Positions 25,253 through 37,100 of a stretch of DNA of 64,000 bases are shown here, piece by piece. Both the position numbers and the translations under genes were made by a program. The notes under the pieces are model-generated. The model searched no databases, had not been told where the DNA came from, and worked only from the letters and a program-made list of their open reading frames with translations. Within the stretch, counting starts at the first letter, position 1. Each line of letters opens with the position of its first letter. The stretch comes from Hirundichthys speculiger (Eukaryota; Chordata; Actinopteri; Beloniformes; Exocoetidae). Where the stretch lies: assembly GCA_018398805.1 (NCBI GenBank), contig JAGFBZ010002561.1:186001-250000 (forward strand), given 5' to 3'.

Positions 25253-26019
25253 AGGGCCGTGTATACTTCCGCGGCAATGTGTCGCCGTCAGCTTGTCGCA
25301 GAGATGCCGCAGTCACTTTTGATTTATACTTGCACTATGTTATTCTTCGCCACAACACAAGAGAGACAATCACGAACTAGCTAAACTTACTAAACTTATC
25401 TCTTGCGTTTTTCCACTTCCTCACCGTCTCGGCTGTATCCAGACCCACATTCATCACTATCTCCCTCCATGAATTACTAGAATATGTGCTGTCTTTGTAA
25501 ATGGTAAATGGACTTACATTTCTATAGCGCTTTTCTAGTCTAGTCTGACCACTCAAAGCGCTTTACAGCATGTGTCACATTCACCCATTCACGCACACAT
25601 TCACACACTGATGGCCGAGGCTGCCACGCAGGGTGCCACATGCTCACCAGGATCAACTTGGGGTTCAGTATCTTGCTCAGGGATACTTCGACATGTGAGC
25701 ATGGGAATCGAACCGGCAACTTTCCGGTTACCGGACAACCCACTCTACCACCTGAGCCACAGCCGCCCCTTGTAGTGTGGAGAACCAGAATCGTACAGAT
25801 GTGGGTACTTCCTCACTTCTTCAATGACGTGCTCTTTTCTACGCGGATGTAGAATTGACCAATCAGAGGCCTCCTTTCTCTCCTCTCTGCGGCACTGTCT
25901 GCGTCGACCTACAGTTTTAGGGAGGTACACCGGAGTGTCTGTGTAGTGTCTGCATAGGGTGGAGGGGCATTTCTGCATAGGTGACGCAGACGACCTGACG
26001 TTCGAGTATAAATCAGGCT
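25253..26019. mobile_element. PIF/Harbinger-like MITE nested in the GGCCCC element
   Basis: The termini are AGGGCCGTGTATACT at the left and AGTATAAATCAGGCT at the right, which are inverted with several mismatches. The flanking duplication is TAA (25250-25252 and 26020-26022), the TWA type usual for PIF/Harbinger. It contains a SINE at 25500-25769, so its own sequence is about 500 bp. No transposase frame is seen. Confidence 0.82.
25500..25769 (-). mobile_element. tRNA-derived SINE with LINE-like tail
   Basis: Read on the - strand it starts with a tRNA-like head: a box A like TGGCTCAGGTGGTAGAG, then box B GGTTCGATTCC. The body is followed by a tail with GTAAAGCGCTTTGAGTGGTC, and the end is a short ATTTACCATT sequence. 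The duplication TTGTA flanks it (25495-25499 and 25770-25774). The tail type suggests mobilisation by an L2-like LINE, an inference from known fish SINEs. Confidence 0.85.
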
Positions 26020-29000
26020 TAACCGCTAATGCAATCTTCCGCTCCCTAATGCCGCTACCCGTTATGTCGGCTCCCTTACTCACGTTGTAGGTGTGGCAAT
26101 GGGCGTGTCTTTTGCCCTTTCTGCAAATTCGGTATCTTGCGATCACGGGTTGCGGGTAGCAGGTGGTCAGACCACCACCTGCTACCTGCAACCCACATGT
26201 CGGCACGTGCAAGAACGCGTCCAAATGGCATCAATGTGCGTCCACTTGGTCACATGTGGACATTCATAAACAGCTCTACCTCTCGAATTAACTCTTGTAT
26301 AAAAAGCGTGATTTGGCCTCAGTTGAACCCCTGAGAAAATGGCAGAGATCGTCTTAAACGGCTTGCTCGCCAGTTAAACCATAGACGACCAGAGTGTGTT
26401 TACTGGGAGCGCACCAACTATCTGGGACCTTCATGTAGCCGATAGGAATTGTCTGTCCATAGCGGTTTGCGGGTAGCACAACCTGCTCTTAAAGGCAATG
26501 GCTACTGACGCACTGATTGGTTTAACAGGTGGAACGCCTCTCCTGCTACCCACTATCCCTTAATAGCGGCTTTAGGAGAGCTGGCGGAAGATCGGGCCCA
26601 TCAACTCCACCTCTGGTTGTGGTTAATTTACGGCTTGTATATGTACAGAAAGGTTTTAACTGGCATTTATTAACGTTGTTCTGTATTGTGTTTGTCAAAG
26701 TTTCCCAAAGTAACCCCTTTTCAAGTCACTATATCAGCTATTGATGAAAGTACAAGACGGTTCTTTAAACAGTGCAGTCTAAGAGACTGGAGATCATGGG
26801 TCCAGCTGAGGCTTGTTTTCTTGTCCTTTACACAGTGGGATGCTGAAAAATATGCAAATTACTTCCAAATATTCCTTGACAAACTTTGCTTCTAGACAAT
26901 TCACTCATTTTTATCATGAATTTGTTGACAAAGTTGTGATTCCCTGCCCTTTTTTATCTATTCAAACACTCAGCCTTTTGTAGCTTTTGTATTAATTCAC
27001 TTTTATGATCATTTGCAATGTCGTCACTTCATTATCGGACCTATTTTTCTTGTGCTTGATAAATTCTTGGAATGTGTTGCAGAGCTGAAATGCAGGAACT
27101 GATTCAAGCAGTGTGAAGTAACTTGACAGCCTGCAGTAAAATGAAATTCAAAGTGTTTTTTTTTCTTTGTTCATTGTCCATAGTGTCCCAACTTTCTATG
27201 ATTTGAGGTTGTAAATACTTAAATTTTGATTTAACTTTCTTTAGCTCCGTGAATTACATGTCTGTTGATTAGCATGTGTTGCTCAGAGATGAACAAACAG
27301 GTAGATCCGTTATTAGGTGGTAAAGACTCGTTAGGGAACAAACGATGTGAATCAAAGCAGTTTTGAATTAAATTGTAATCTAACTGAGAACTACTTGAAT
27401 TCACGAACACACATAGAAACACACCTTGTGGATGTTAGTGTAATCATTTTTCCTTATAAGTGATTTGAAAATACTTTTTAAAATATCCCAGTTTAGCGGC
27501 AGAAAGAAAAGCTAAGTTGCATATTAGCGATTCACATATTTTGGGATTGAAAGCTAATAATCAACGACCAATTTGGCTAACTAACTAACTAAAACAATGT
27601 TGGACATAACATTTTCAATTTGAGTTAACTGTAGCGCAAAAATAGAGACAGAATTAGTTAGTGGAGTAATAAATGTTAAAATTAATGAGCTAATGTTACT
27701 GAGCCGATGTTAAGCTAGCTCAGAAAACTAACGTGCTGCACATCTCAGATCATTTTTAAGAAAAAAATAATTACAGAAATCTGTGATGCACCACAGTTTC
27801 TACATTTTGGTTCAAGGTAAGGCTTCTATACCAGGTTCCTGTTAAATTCTAACGTATTTAACAAACTACGCTCAGCTATAATCATGAATGCCAAAGTTAG
27901 CTGCTACTTTTAACTGAGACAAAAGAGAACAAAATCCTTTGATGTTTTTATTTGTACTTTGCAAAGTTCTGATATTTTAAGAGCACTTAAAAACAATTTT
28001 GGTAGTTACTTTTTTGGTTTGTTTATTTCTCCCCGTTGTATGTGCTTGATCCGGGTGTGATGACAATGACTTTGACGAAAACCTGTTTGGCAGTAATTTT
28101 GAATTTTGACAGTTTATCATTAAAGGCAAAATCATGCAAAACCACTGTTATGGTCCTCCAAGCTGTTATGAACCATCATATTGTGTCCTGATTACTGGTT
28201 GTGTTGCATTTTAATCTTTGCATCATCAAAATGTGTACCAGTGGACATAAGACCAAAAAAAAAAAGGAAAAGAAAAAAGAAACATATCTTCCACGTTCAC
28301 AGGTTTGCTGTTGTCTGTTCGAGCTTCATGATTGATTATTCTAACACTATCTCCACCAGGTCCGCGTCTTTATGTCACCATGTATGCAACTGGATGGGCT
28401 GTGAAGTCTTCCCGTATTTTTTTTTCTTTTTTACTTATCTCCCCATACAGCGCTTTCTTTCTCCTCTTACAGTTTGTCCTCACCATTTCCACTCACACTA
28501 ACAAGTCTTCAAAAGATTAACAGAAGAAGATGACCGCTAACATTCATTACTTGTTGTGCACTCTCACCTCTGTTGGTTACTTGTGATTTATTTATGGAAA
28601 AAGTGTGAATATTCTGCTACATTCAGCATGCTTGAAGGAAGAATCCACCTTCAGATTAACCTGTACCATCTGTTCTCACGCTATAAAGCACATCTTATGA
28701 GAATAAGATGGGAAATAAATGCATGGAACTACAATTTTTTTCCATAGTGAAATCTAAGGAAACGTTAATGCAAATAAGTAAGAACTGCCAATATGAGAGC
28801 TTTCTGGCCAGGCTTTAGATTTAGACATCTGACTATTCCTCAGGTTTGAAGTCAGGCATCAGTTCGGTTTTAGTTTGGGTCTTTTGGTTGTTTCTTGATC
28901 TAAAAAGACCAAGATATCAATGTTCAAATGTAGAACCTGAGGCATTTGATGGGCTAGTCAACGTCTAAGTGGCTCCGTCAACGTCTTGTCTGTGTTTCAG

Positions 29001-31009
29001 ACCAGAACGCCTCTGGACACAAATTTACTGACCGACAGCCAGTCAAGGCTACAAAATGTGTGATGCAGCGCTTCCTCTGTGCAGTCTCATCAACCAGCTG
29101 ACTGATAATAGGACAGTTGTGACTGACGATGCCGGGGGGGAAATCTGCAACAGCGACATCCTGCCAGAATAAATTGAACATCAGCTCTCAGAGTAGTTTT
29201 TTTCTTTCCCCTGGTGCCATACTGCAATAAAGCTTGGCTCTGGACCAAAAGTTTAAAAATCAGCAGTTTGACAGACTGAGACAAGCTTTTGGACATGACA
29301 GTGTTTATATTCCACTTATTGGGTCTTTAACATCCTTTTTAATATCCAACAAAAACACCAAGAGAGAGACTTGGCAGTTAACCATCAAATGTTGATTTTT
29401 AACAGTCCCAATCCTTATGTTTGATTTTTCTCCCCAGTGATTAAAGAAACAAACAAACTTACCTTTCCAACAGTGTCACAGGGTTTGAATGTGGATTTTT
29501 CCTTTATGGCCAATGCACACAAATGTTTGTTGTTTTCTGTGGCCACACCTTTGCACTGACTTCCTGTACACATAACTGGTGCATGACCTGCGGTGCTGCA
29601 ATCGAATGTGTTAGCAGCACATAAGGAAATCTCGTAGTAACCTGCAAGCCATCCATCAAACAAATTGCCTGTATTTCCGACGTGCACAAGACCCATCAGC
29701 TGTGTTCATTAACGAATGATTTATTGACGGACGGTGCCCGTCCTTTCCTCTCTGTGACTTTTGTAGCGGTCGGTCAGGACTCCCAGCAGGTTGTGTGAAG
29801 CATCTCTCACTGTCCGTCCATCCGTCAGAATTATTTGTCCTCTCATTCGTCCCTCTCACGCCACTGCAGCCTGACTGCCGTGTATTTTTAGCAGAACTAG
29901 ATTGCTTCATGTCCCCCATCTTTCAGCTGCAACGCAAAAGCTAGAGGGGAGCCTTTTATAAATCAGGCCAGTGGTGTGATCTTTCACTCAGTCACAGCCT
30001 GATTTCTTCTTTTCACTCTGCCCTCTTTTCCTCAATTTCTTTTTCTTTTTTTTTTTTTCTTTCATGGAGGAGACAGATGCATAACGCTCTGTGGCCAAAT
30101 CTTTATAAAATCTTTATACATCCAACAGCAGTGCAAGTAACATTAGAGATATGTGGGTGAATGCAGTTATCATCAGCTTGTCTCAGTTTTTAAGCAATAA
30201 TCAAGCAGATAGAAAGTCCAATTTAGGTGCCTTCATCTGTATCAGGAACATGTTGCTGAGAATGTGGATTTTGCTACAATTACTTTAAAATAAATTGCAG
30301 CAATTTTCACAAAAGCAGTGCCCCACCGTAGAGTCAACTCGACTAAAACTCCACAGGTAGAAACAGCCTTGAAGGAGAGGGAGGATGTTTATGATGCAAC
30401 ACAGTAGCAGAATAGTTTATTCATGGGGGCTGCAGCGAGTCAAATGGAGATCTGGGAAAAAATAGTGGAAGCTAAGTTAAAAATGGTTTGGATTTGTGAG
30501 GGACTCTCAAGATCGTTTTATTGACTTCTTCATTGTGTGTCAGGATCTAGGTTCATGTTGAGATGTAGGAGGTGAAAATCCAGCCAAAACTTTGAAAACT
30601 ACAGTTGAAAAATAATTACTTGAAGTATTAAATAACCAATTAGATTGTATATGCCGCAAATTTAAAATTGTGTTTATAGAAAGGAAAACAGCAACATCTT
30701 ATTTCTCAAGATGATGATCCCAGATTCATTAGGTCCCAGTAAAAAATTATTGTTAATTAAAAGTACAGAATTTAGAAAATTGTAAAATTTAGAATATTCT
30801 AATCAGTATAATTTATTTAAAAACTATGATGATATGAAGATATTTCTAGTGAAATAATAATGCAGACATGAAATGTATACTTGACAGTTATTGCATAATT
30901 TAAATTAGTTTAGTTAGAAAACGAGATTGACTTTAATTTTCAGTGTTTACCTGAACTGAAGTCATCGTTATCTATAAGAGATGGTCTCACTGCACAAAAC
31001 ATTTTTTTA

Positions 31010-31690
31010 CATTTTATATTTGTGAAGATGAGAACCGTCAAAGATGATCAGAAACCTTTAAAAAAAAAAAACACACACATTGCAAAAGCTGCAAGTGAAT
31101 TGGAGCCGACCTGGAGTAGTCTGGACCGGAGCTTTCAGGCTCTACTGTGCTACATACAGAACCACGATGGCGACATCGGTACTGCTATTAAAAAGAAAAA
31201 AGATTGGTACAAAGTTGGCAAAACTTAAGTTTGCAAAAACCTGTAAGCCATAGTCAGCCTGGAAATTCTTTGTGAAAACCAGAGTAGTGTGCTTCGTAGC
31301 AGCAGTTCATCTTTTCCTTTATGGGCGATAAAGAACAAGCTCCCTGCAGTAAAACATGGTGGAGGTAGTATGATGCTGCGGGACTGCTTTGCTATTCACC
31401 ATAGATTTTAGAGAGAAATATGTTACTTTGTGTCAAAAAAAATTAAACTGAAACACCCATCCAATAACACAAAAGAATGAGTGAAGACTTAAACCCAGAC
31501 TAAGATCAGTTTTAAACTGGCCAGCAGTGAAGCCTGACCTCAAATCCAAACATCCAAACTTAAAATGGCTTGAAAAGATAGCAACTGAAGAGAGATGAGA
31601 AAATGGCTACAAAAAAGAGACAAACTGCAACTCAACAAAATGCTGCCAAACATTGTGCCCAAAGTTCATGAAGTGTTTGAATTATTTTTT
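31010..31690 (+). pseudogene. Tc1/mariner transposase fossil, central part
   Basis: The + strand carries 'gtaaaacatggtggaggtag', translating as VKHGGGSMML, which matches the VKHGGGSVMVWGCF block of Tc1-type transposases. Upstream and downstream frames are broken and the Trp-Gly of the block is changed. It is a dead copy just before the terminal MTCL2 exon. Confidence 0.7.
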
Positions 31691-31932
31691 CATTTTTAAT
31701 TACTTTCCAGTAGCCATCTGAGGTTCTATCATGCAGAACTGGTTAATTTGCTCATTTTTAGTTGCATTTTATTTTTTACCCATGAAATTTATGCATCTGT
31801 CCCCAGCTCACTATTCTGTCGCTTTTCTCTCATTCATCTTTCTCAGTTTGAGAGTTTTTCTTGGGCGGCGAGCGGCTGCAGACCCCCCCCATTGCTCCGC
31901 CTCCCTCTCTGACCGCTCCTTGTCTTTGGCAG

Positions 31933-32136
31933 GACCTGCCTCGCTCTCCGGTGGCTCCGCCCCTGGATTCCTGCTTCCTGAGACCGGCCCGCCCGGCCAA
32001 CCGCCGACCCCCCTCCCGCTGGGCCTCCCGCTCCCCGTCCTCGTCCCCCAAGTGGAGCGAGGGCACGAAGAGGAGGTTCACCTTCCCGCCGCCGGGACAC
32101 CGGAAGCCCATCCTGGAGGGGGAGGAACCGGCGTGA
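31933..32136 (+). CDS. mtcl2: MTCL2 (SOGA1)-like terminal coding exon
   Basis: This 204-bp exon starts in phase 0 after ctttggcag and ends with TGA at 32134-32136, giving 67 residues. It opens DLPRSPVAPPLDSCF and contains RPARPANRRPPSRW, a block I recognise from the C terminus of long MTCL/SOGA isoforms. It then becomes Ser-rich and basic (KWSEGTKRRFTFPPPGHRKP). The exon is very GC-rich. It joins in frame to the donor at 21948 (…CME-DLPRS…). Because of the 10-kb intron, an isoform that ends earlier by reading through 21949 is possible but has no support here. Confidence 0.85.
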   Translation, partial: DLPRSPVAPPLDSCFLRPARPANRRPPSRWASRSPSSSPKWSEGTKRRFTFPPPGHRKPILEGEEPA

Positions 32137-32243
32137 GGCCGTCCTCTGCCTCCTCTCACCCTCCTCCACCTCGGCCTACAGAGACCCAGTACCTCAGAAC
32201 CACCCCCCCTCCAGAACCAGAGACTAGAGGTGGGGCCTGAACG

Positions 32244-32271
32244 GTGGGGGGGGGGAGGGGGGGGGGGGGTG
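32244..32271 (+). repeat. G-rich tract in the 3'UTR
   Basis: It is almost uninterrupted G with single A and T, on the sense strand of the transcript. Quadruplex formation in RNA is possible. Length calls in such runs are unreliable. Confidence 0.85.
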
Positions 32272-33281
32272 TTTAGGATCCACCAAGTAGCACCAGCTGA
32301 CCATTGAGCAACCAGAACTGTTTTGTTTATTTGTTTTTGAAGATCCTGGAATGTACTGTAAAATCACTGACATCAAGACATTAAAAACTACGTTTCCATG
32401 ACAGGTGCCTGTACGCTTCAGTTCATCATCCCCCCCCCACATGTGTATATGTGTGTGTGTACATGTATGATATACACACATATAGACTTTAGCCACAATT
32501 CTGAACCTTTTTTCAGGTGAAAATTTTATCTCAGTTGTTGCATTTGTGTGAAGTTTACACTATTTTTTTTTTTAATCATTTCCGTTCTTCATTTTGTCCT
32601 GTCGTATTACATACTCGATGTATTTTTTTTTTTTTTTTTAAGAAAGACATTCATTATTTGGGTCTGCCTTTGATGCTTCACTTTTCTGTTAAGGTGCAAG
32701 GGGAAGAACAGCTACACAAGCAAAAAGAAAAAAGAAAGGAAAAAAAAACAACTTCTGCTTCATCTGGTCTGAAGCAGACACATGATGTCATTTCTGATGC
32801 TATTCTCCATATTTATTTCTACGTTAGGATGAATGTCTGACTTTGTCGACAGGTTAAAGATGGGCGACAGCGGCCTGAAGAACCTTATGCATATTTGGCA
32901 GGTGGTTGTACGAATATCAGTCATATCTTTGCATGCCTTTTCAACAGTAGCACCTTAGTGCATGTACATATGAACTCCAGTGCGGCGCGGCCGCAAGAGG
33001 GAAAAAAACAACAAAAAAAAAAAAACCTCATTGTGAAGGGAACTCTTGAGCTGTTGTTTCTGTTGTCTCATTATTTGCATCGACTAAAATAAGAACAGTT
33101 TTTAAGTAAATTATTGTACTTACCGGGCTGTCTTTGTTACTATTGGATAAGAAAAAAAATGTTTTTTTTTTTCTTTTGACAAGAAAAAGGGATTGTAGAA
33201 TAAAAAATATGAATGTTTTAAACGAAAAGTCTATGTCAAAAAAGTCTAACGAGTTATAGTCTTATGTAAATATTAAATGGT

Positions 33282-33287
33282 AATAAA
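33282..33287 (+). terminator. Polyadenylation signal AATAAA, MTCL2-like gene
   Basis: This is a canonical hexamer on the + strand about 1.15 kb after the stop codon, with GT-rich sequence downstream. It is the first well-placed signal after the stop. Confidence 0.6.
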
Positions 33288-33592
33288 CATGAATGTGTAT
33301 TTACAAGCCCTCCTCCTCTGATTTTATGTTTTATCACTGAGATAAATGGTGAATTAGATGTGTGTGTGTGTGATCTTGACAGATGCAGATGCTGATCCTG
33401 GTGTGTGTGTGTCTGGATTACGGTCCAGGACCGCCAGATTACGGGTCAGAGGGGACATACAGAGAGAATGTAAATAAGAAGATTGCATCTCCCAAGAAGT
33501 CAAATCCTCTTTCATCACAGTCATATATGAGCCACCTTACTCATGTTTTCTCATTTGTCATGCAAGAAGAAGACCACTAATATCACCCACAC

Positions 33593-33624
<32 letters not shown>

Positions 33625-34031
33625 CTGCAGGGGGGGTCCTAGTGGTCTTTGTTAAAACTGATGAGTTAGGAAATGGGCGCAGAGAGAGAGAGAGAGTCAT
33701 GCAGCAAAGGCCCACAGGTCTCAACTGGGCCATGCGTGCCGCACCACTTATATGGCAGACACAGTCGAATATTTTCAATATTTTATTTCGCCCTGTGAGT
33801 TTTCTCAGACGACTCCAGTTTCTTCCAACTGTCCAAAAACGTGCGTGTCAGGCTGACTGGCGATCCTAAATTGCTAAATTGTGAGCGTGCTTGGTTGTCG
33901 GTCTGTATGCATCTGTGTGATGGACCTGCAGCCCTCGATGACCGAGCTGCAGTATCTAATTATGTTCATTACCTCTGGAGCTAATCAGTATGAGCTTGTT
34001 ATGCTTGTTCCCTGACTGTTTAACCATATAT

Positions 34032-34589
34032 TAGAGGTGGGTGGATCAATCCAAATAATATAATATTTGGATCGATCCGATAATATCGATACCAACGTTG
34101 GTATTGATATCTACTGATACTCGTGTGAAAAGATCGATACTCAAGCTTTTTTTCATTGAAGCCTGTGTCTGACATGCTGTCACCGTGTCCTCCTCCCCCT
34201 CCCCTCTTGTGTCATCTTTTGACGTTGCATCATCACGTGGCTCAGCGGCGTCGGCCAAACAAGCATGCCTAGTCTGGCCCCTCCCCCCAGGCCCGCCCAC
34301 TTAGAAAAAAACATTAAGAAAAGAACAATTCAACTCCAAGGAATATCTACACAAAAATGTTAATTGCGATTATAAAGTATTTTGCTATCACCTACAAAGT
34401 TTACCCAAATGTTATCCTAGGTTTCAACAAAATAATCCAAAGACAAAAATCACAAAGACGCCAAAAGTTTTATGATGGATTAAGCTTAATATGAAAAAGT
34501 ATCAGTATTGGTATCGGTATTGGGAATACTGACCCTGTATTTACTTGGTATAGGATTGATACCAAAATTCCCAGTATCGCCCACCTCTA
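34032..34589. mobile_element. hAT-type MITE with CCATATAT duplication
   Basis: The element starts TAGAGGTGGGTGGATC and ends ATCGCCCACCTCTA, with inverted termini. A perfect 8-bp duplication, CCATATAT, flanks it (34024-34031 and 34590-34597). The subterminal regions are rich in GATACC and ATCGATA. It is 558 bp and noncoding. Confidence 0.92.
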
Positions 34590-35318
34590 CCATATATCCC
34601 ATGGACTGTCAGAAAGCAATTCAACTTTTTAAACTATTCCCAAACAATGTCCTGATTTGAGGTCTTTTGACGACATGTGATGCGTTGATTAAATGCACTG
34701 CAGAGAGTTCTGTCAGCGTTATTAAATGAAGTTACTAAAGACACATCAGCAGTTTTAAAACTCCCAACAGGCAAGTTTTTTTCTTCTTTCCAAAGGCAGA
34801 AAATAATTATGAAAAAGTGCTGTGTATCTTTAAATAAAAAGAAAAGTTTCTCCTTGCTTCAGTCACATATGTGAAACAAAAACTTTTTTTTTTAATTTAA
34901 AAAAGCATGTTTAAAATGTAATGTGCTCCTGTAAGCATCGCTGCCAGCTACAGTATAAAAGTAGAATTTTACAATTCTCTCATTTTCAAATTTTCACATC
35001 TAAGTAGAAAACACAGCAGAGAAATTAGGTCCGCTGATTCAAAACTGTTGGCTTTTATCGGCTCTGAGGGAGAGCGTCTGACGGCGGTAGAGGGGGAGCG
35101 ATGAAGACGCTGAAGCGGGAAGCTGAAAGCCTTGTGCAGCTTTCACAGAGTTATGATGATGAATAATTAAAGGGAGCCAGCAGCATGCTGGGAGCTGCTG
35201 ATGGCGCTGAGTGGATCAGCGGAGGGAAGAAGAGAGGATGCTCTGCTTTTACTTCCATCTGCCCTGAGAGGAACTCACCACCGCTGAATAATTTACACCA
35301 CCCTAAAGTCCCTGCTCA

Positions 35319-35342
35319 CACACACACACACACACACACACA
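35319..35342. repeat. CA microsatellite
   Basis: About twelve CA units lie in a row. Confidence 0.9.
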
Positions 35343-36601
35343 CGGCTGCTCTCTGAACGCTGACCACTGCTTTAATGTCTGTCAGTGGCAGCAGGAAGGG
35401 CGTGACCTTGGAGCCATAAAAGTTTCATCCAAATACAGTCCTGAAGCGCTAATGAGGATGAAAACAGCATGAAAAGTATATGAATGACATGAGGCAGAGG
35501 TTTGATTTTTCTGAAGGTGCCATTTTTATTAAGTACACGAAACATTATAGAAACACCTCACATGTAGTTTATGGACTGAAGCCGCTGGTCAGCTGATTGT
35601 CTGATAATGTTACTTACTGTTTGATCACTAAGAAGAAGCTTTTCTGACACTCTGACAGACTTGAACACTTTAAGGAAAACCATATGGAGACGTTTGGCTA
35701 CAACACTAAAGATTTATAGAACAACAGAAGCATAAAATAACTGGGGAATTATACCCAGACATACGGACATGTGGAAATATTAGTCCTCTAAATTTGCTGT
35801 ATATTCTTTGCATTAAAAAAAATATATGAAAAAAATCATCTGACTTCCTATTCCTCAAAGACAGATGGGATAAAAAAAAAATCATGTAGCCTTTTTCCAC
35901 CATGCCATTATTTATTTTAACAAAAATGTTGACTTATTTTTTAATCACGTGGGCAGTACTAAGTACCCCCATGATTCATTAGCATGTAGATCGACTTTGA
36001 GCTGCAACGATTTTAAGCAGTAAGTTCCTTCATGACTTTTTGAGTCACTTCGTAACATTTATTATGCTCACTGAGGCATGTGGGGTCTGAAGCGTCGCTC
36101 TGGGACTGTTCAGTCCTGGGAAGGTTGGCAACTTTCTTAAATGCTTTAGACTTGTGAATAATTGTTCTCACTCCAGAATACTGAACTCCAAGAGCGTGTG
36201 GACATTATTTTAAATCTCATTCAAAACTGATCTGCATCAACAATTGATTCTCTAAGACTACTGCTTACGTCTTTCCCTCTGGGCATTGTGTTACCACATA
36301 CATAGATGCTGTAGACCCGCAAACTGCCCAAATGTCTTGTTTTTATAGAGGTCTGCACACCTGCTGATGATCGTTACATTGAGGTCTCACAATATGTTTA
36401 GTCACACCCGACTGCAACTTACCCTCTTAAATCTTAAGAAAACAGTAGGGGGTACTTAGTTTTGCCCACATGTAATTTTTTCTTCCCCCTCTTTAGCTTC
36501 ATTTTTGTTAAATAAATAATGGCATTGTGCATCTGAGGATAAAATTGCCTCATAAGACCCAGTGACATCTGATGATTTTGATCATGTTTTTTATGGATAA
36601 A

Positions 36602-36755
36602 ATTTCAATTCAACTCAGTTTTATTCTATTACAATTGAAAATTGTCTCGAGACCCAGAGCATGACCCCCGAGCAAATATCATTAACTAAAATTCTAATAT
36701 TAAATCCTAATCAATGGCAAGTAAAAAAAAACTCACAGCGGGAGAAAAAAAAACA
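36602..36755 (-). repeat. Non-LTR retrotransposon 3' tail, - strand
   Basis: Read on the - strand it carries CTCGGGGGTCATGCTCTGGG, 'tgtaatagaataaaa' and a CAATTG/GAATTG-like end. It is the same order as the 3' end of the copy at 43795-44740. It is truncated and degraded. Confidence 0.7.
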
Positions 36756-37016
36756 GGGTTCAAAGAGGGGAGACTATTTTTTCACAACTGTAATCGAATA
36801 AATGCAGAAATATGTGAGAAAATACTTTATGAAGACAAATGACAAAATATAAGCGAACATTTATTTGCATTTTTCGTTTATTTTTACATTAATCTGTTTA
36901 TTTATGGATGTACATATTTGTGTATTTATTGCATTTAGATAACTTTGTTTTCTCTTTACACATTTCTAAATTATTTATTGCTTTTTTTTTTCCACTGAAA
37001 CCTGTTCTTGTTCCAG

Positions 37017-37100
37017 GCTGCTGAAGTGCAGATCAACTCGAAGCAGCCCGTCATTCCTCCTGGTCCACCTGCTCACCTGCTCCTCAACCCCTCATCACAG
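37017..37100 (+). other. Orphan exon-like open stretch
   Basis: A pyrimidine-rich acceptor (cctgttcttgttccag) is followed by 84 bp that are open in phase 0 (AAEVQINSKQPVIPPGPPAH, then LLLNPSSQ) and end in cag/gtctgt. Composition is GC-richer than the flanks. There is no partner exon that I recognise and no known family, so this is a candidate only. Confidence 0.3.

Larger units (their letters stand above)
25174..26599 (+). mobile_element. GGCCCC-terminus element, copy 2, with nested insertions
   Basis: It starts GGCCCCAATC and ends GATCGGGCCC, giving 10-bp inverted termini, and is flanked by the 3-bp duplication ATC (25171-25173 and 26600-26602). A shorter palindrome is at 26147-26194. The element is interrupted at 25253 by another element with its own duplication. 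Removing the insertion restores the colinear sequence of copies 1 and 3 (…ccgctaaccgctaatgcaatc). The class is not assigned. A 3-bp duplication fits Harbinger-like or CACTA-like transposition, but the termini match neither clearly. Confidence 0.83.
21949..31932. other. 10-kb intron before the terminal coding exon
   Basis: The intron runs from the donor gtaaat at 21949 to the acceptor ctttggcag ending at 31932. It contains the heptamer repeat at 23308-23346, a pyrimidine tract (23814-23935), a dispersed repeat fragment (24765-24900), the nested GGCCCC element (25174-26599) and a Tc1 fossil (31010-31690). Stretches 26600-31000 hold no exon or element I could support. Confidence 0.65.
32137..33310 (+). 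other. Probable 3'UTR of the MTCL2-like gene
   Basis: It follows the stop codon and runs to an AATAAA at 33282-33287, itself followed by a GT-rich stretch at 33359-33371. It includes a G-rich tract (32244-32271), a GT/CA stretch near 32440-32485 and several A-runs. The end is inferred from the signal only. Confidence 0.6.
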
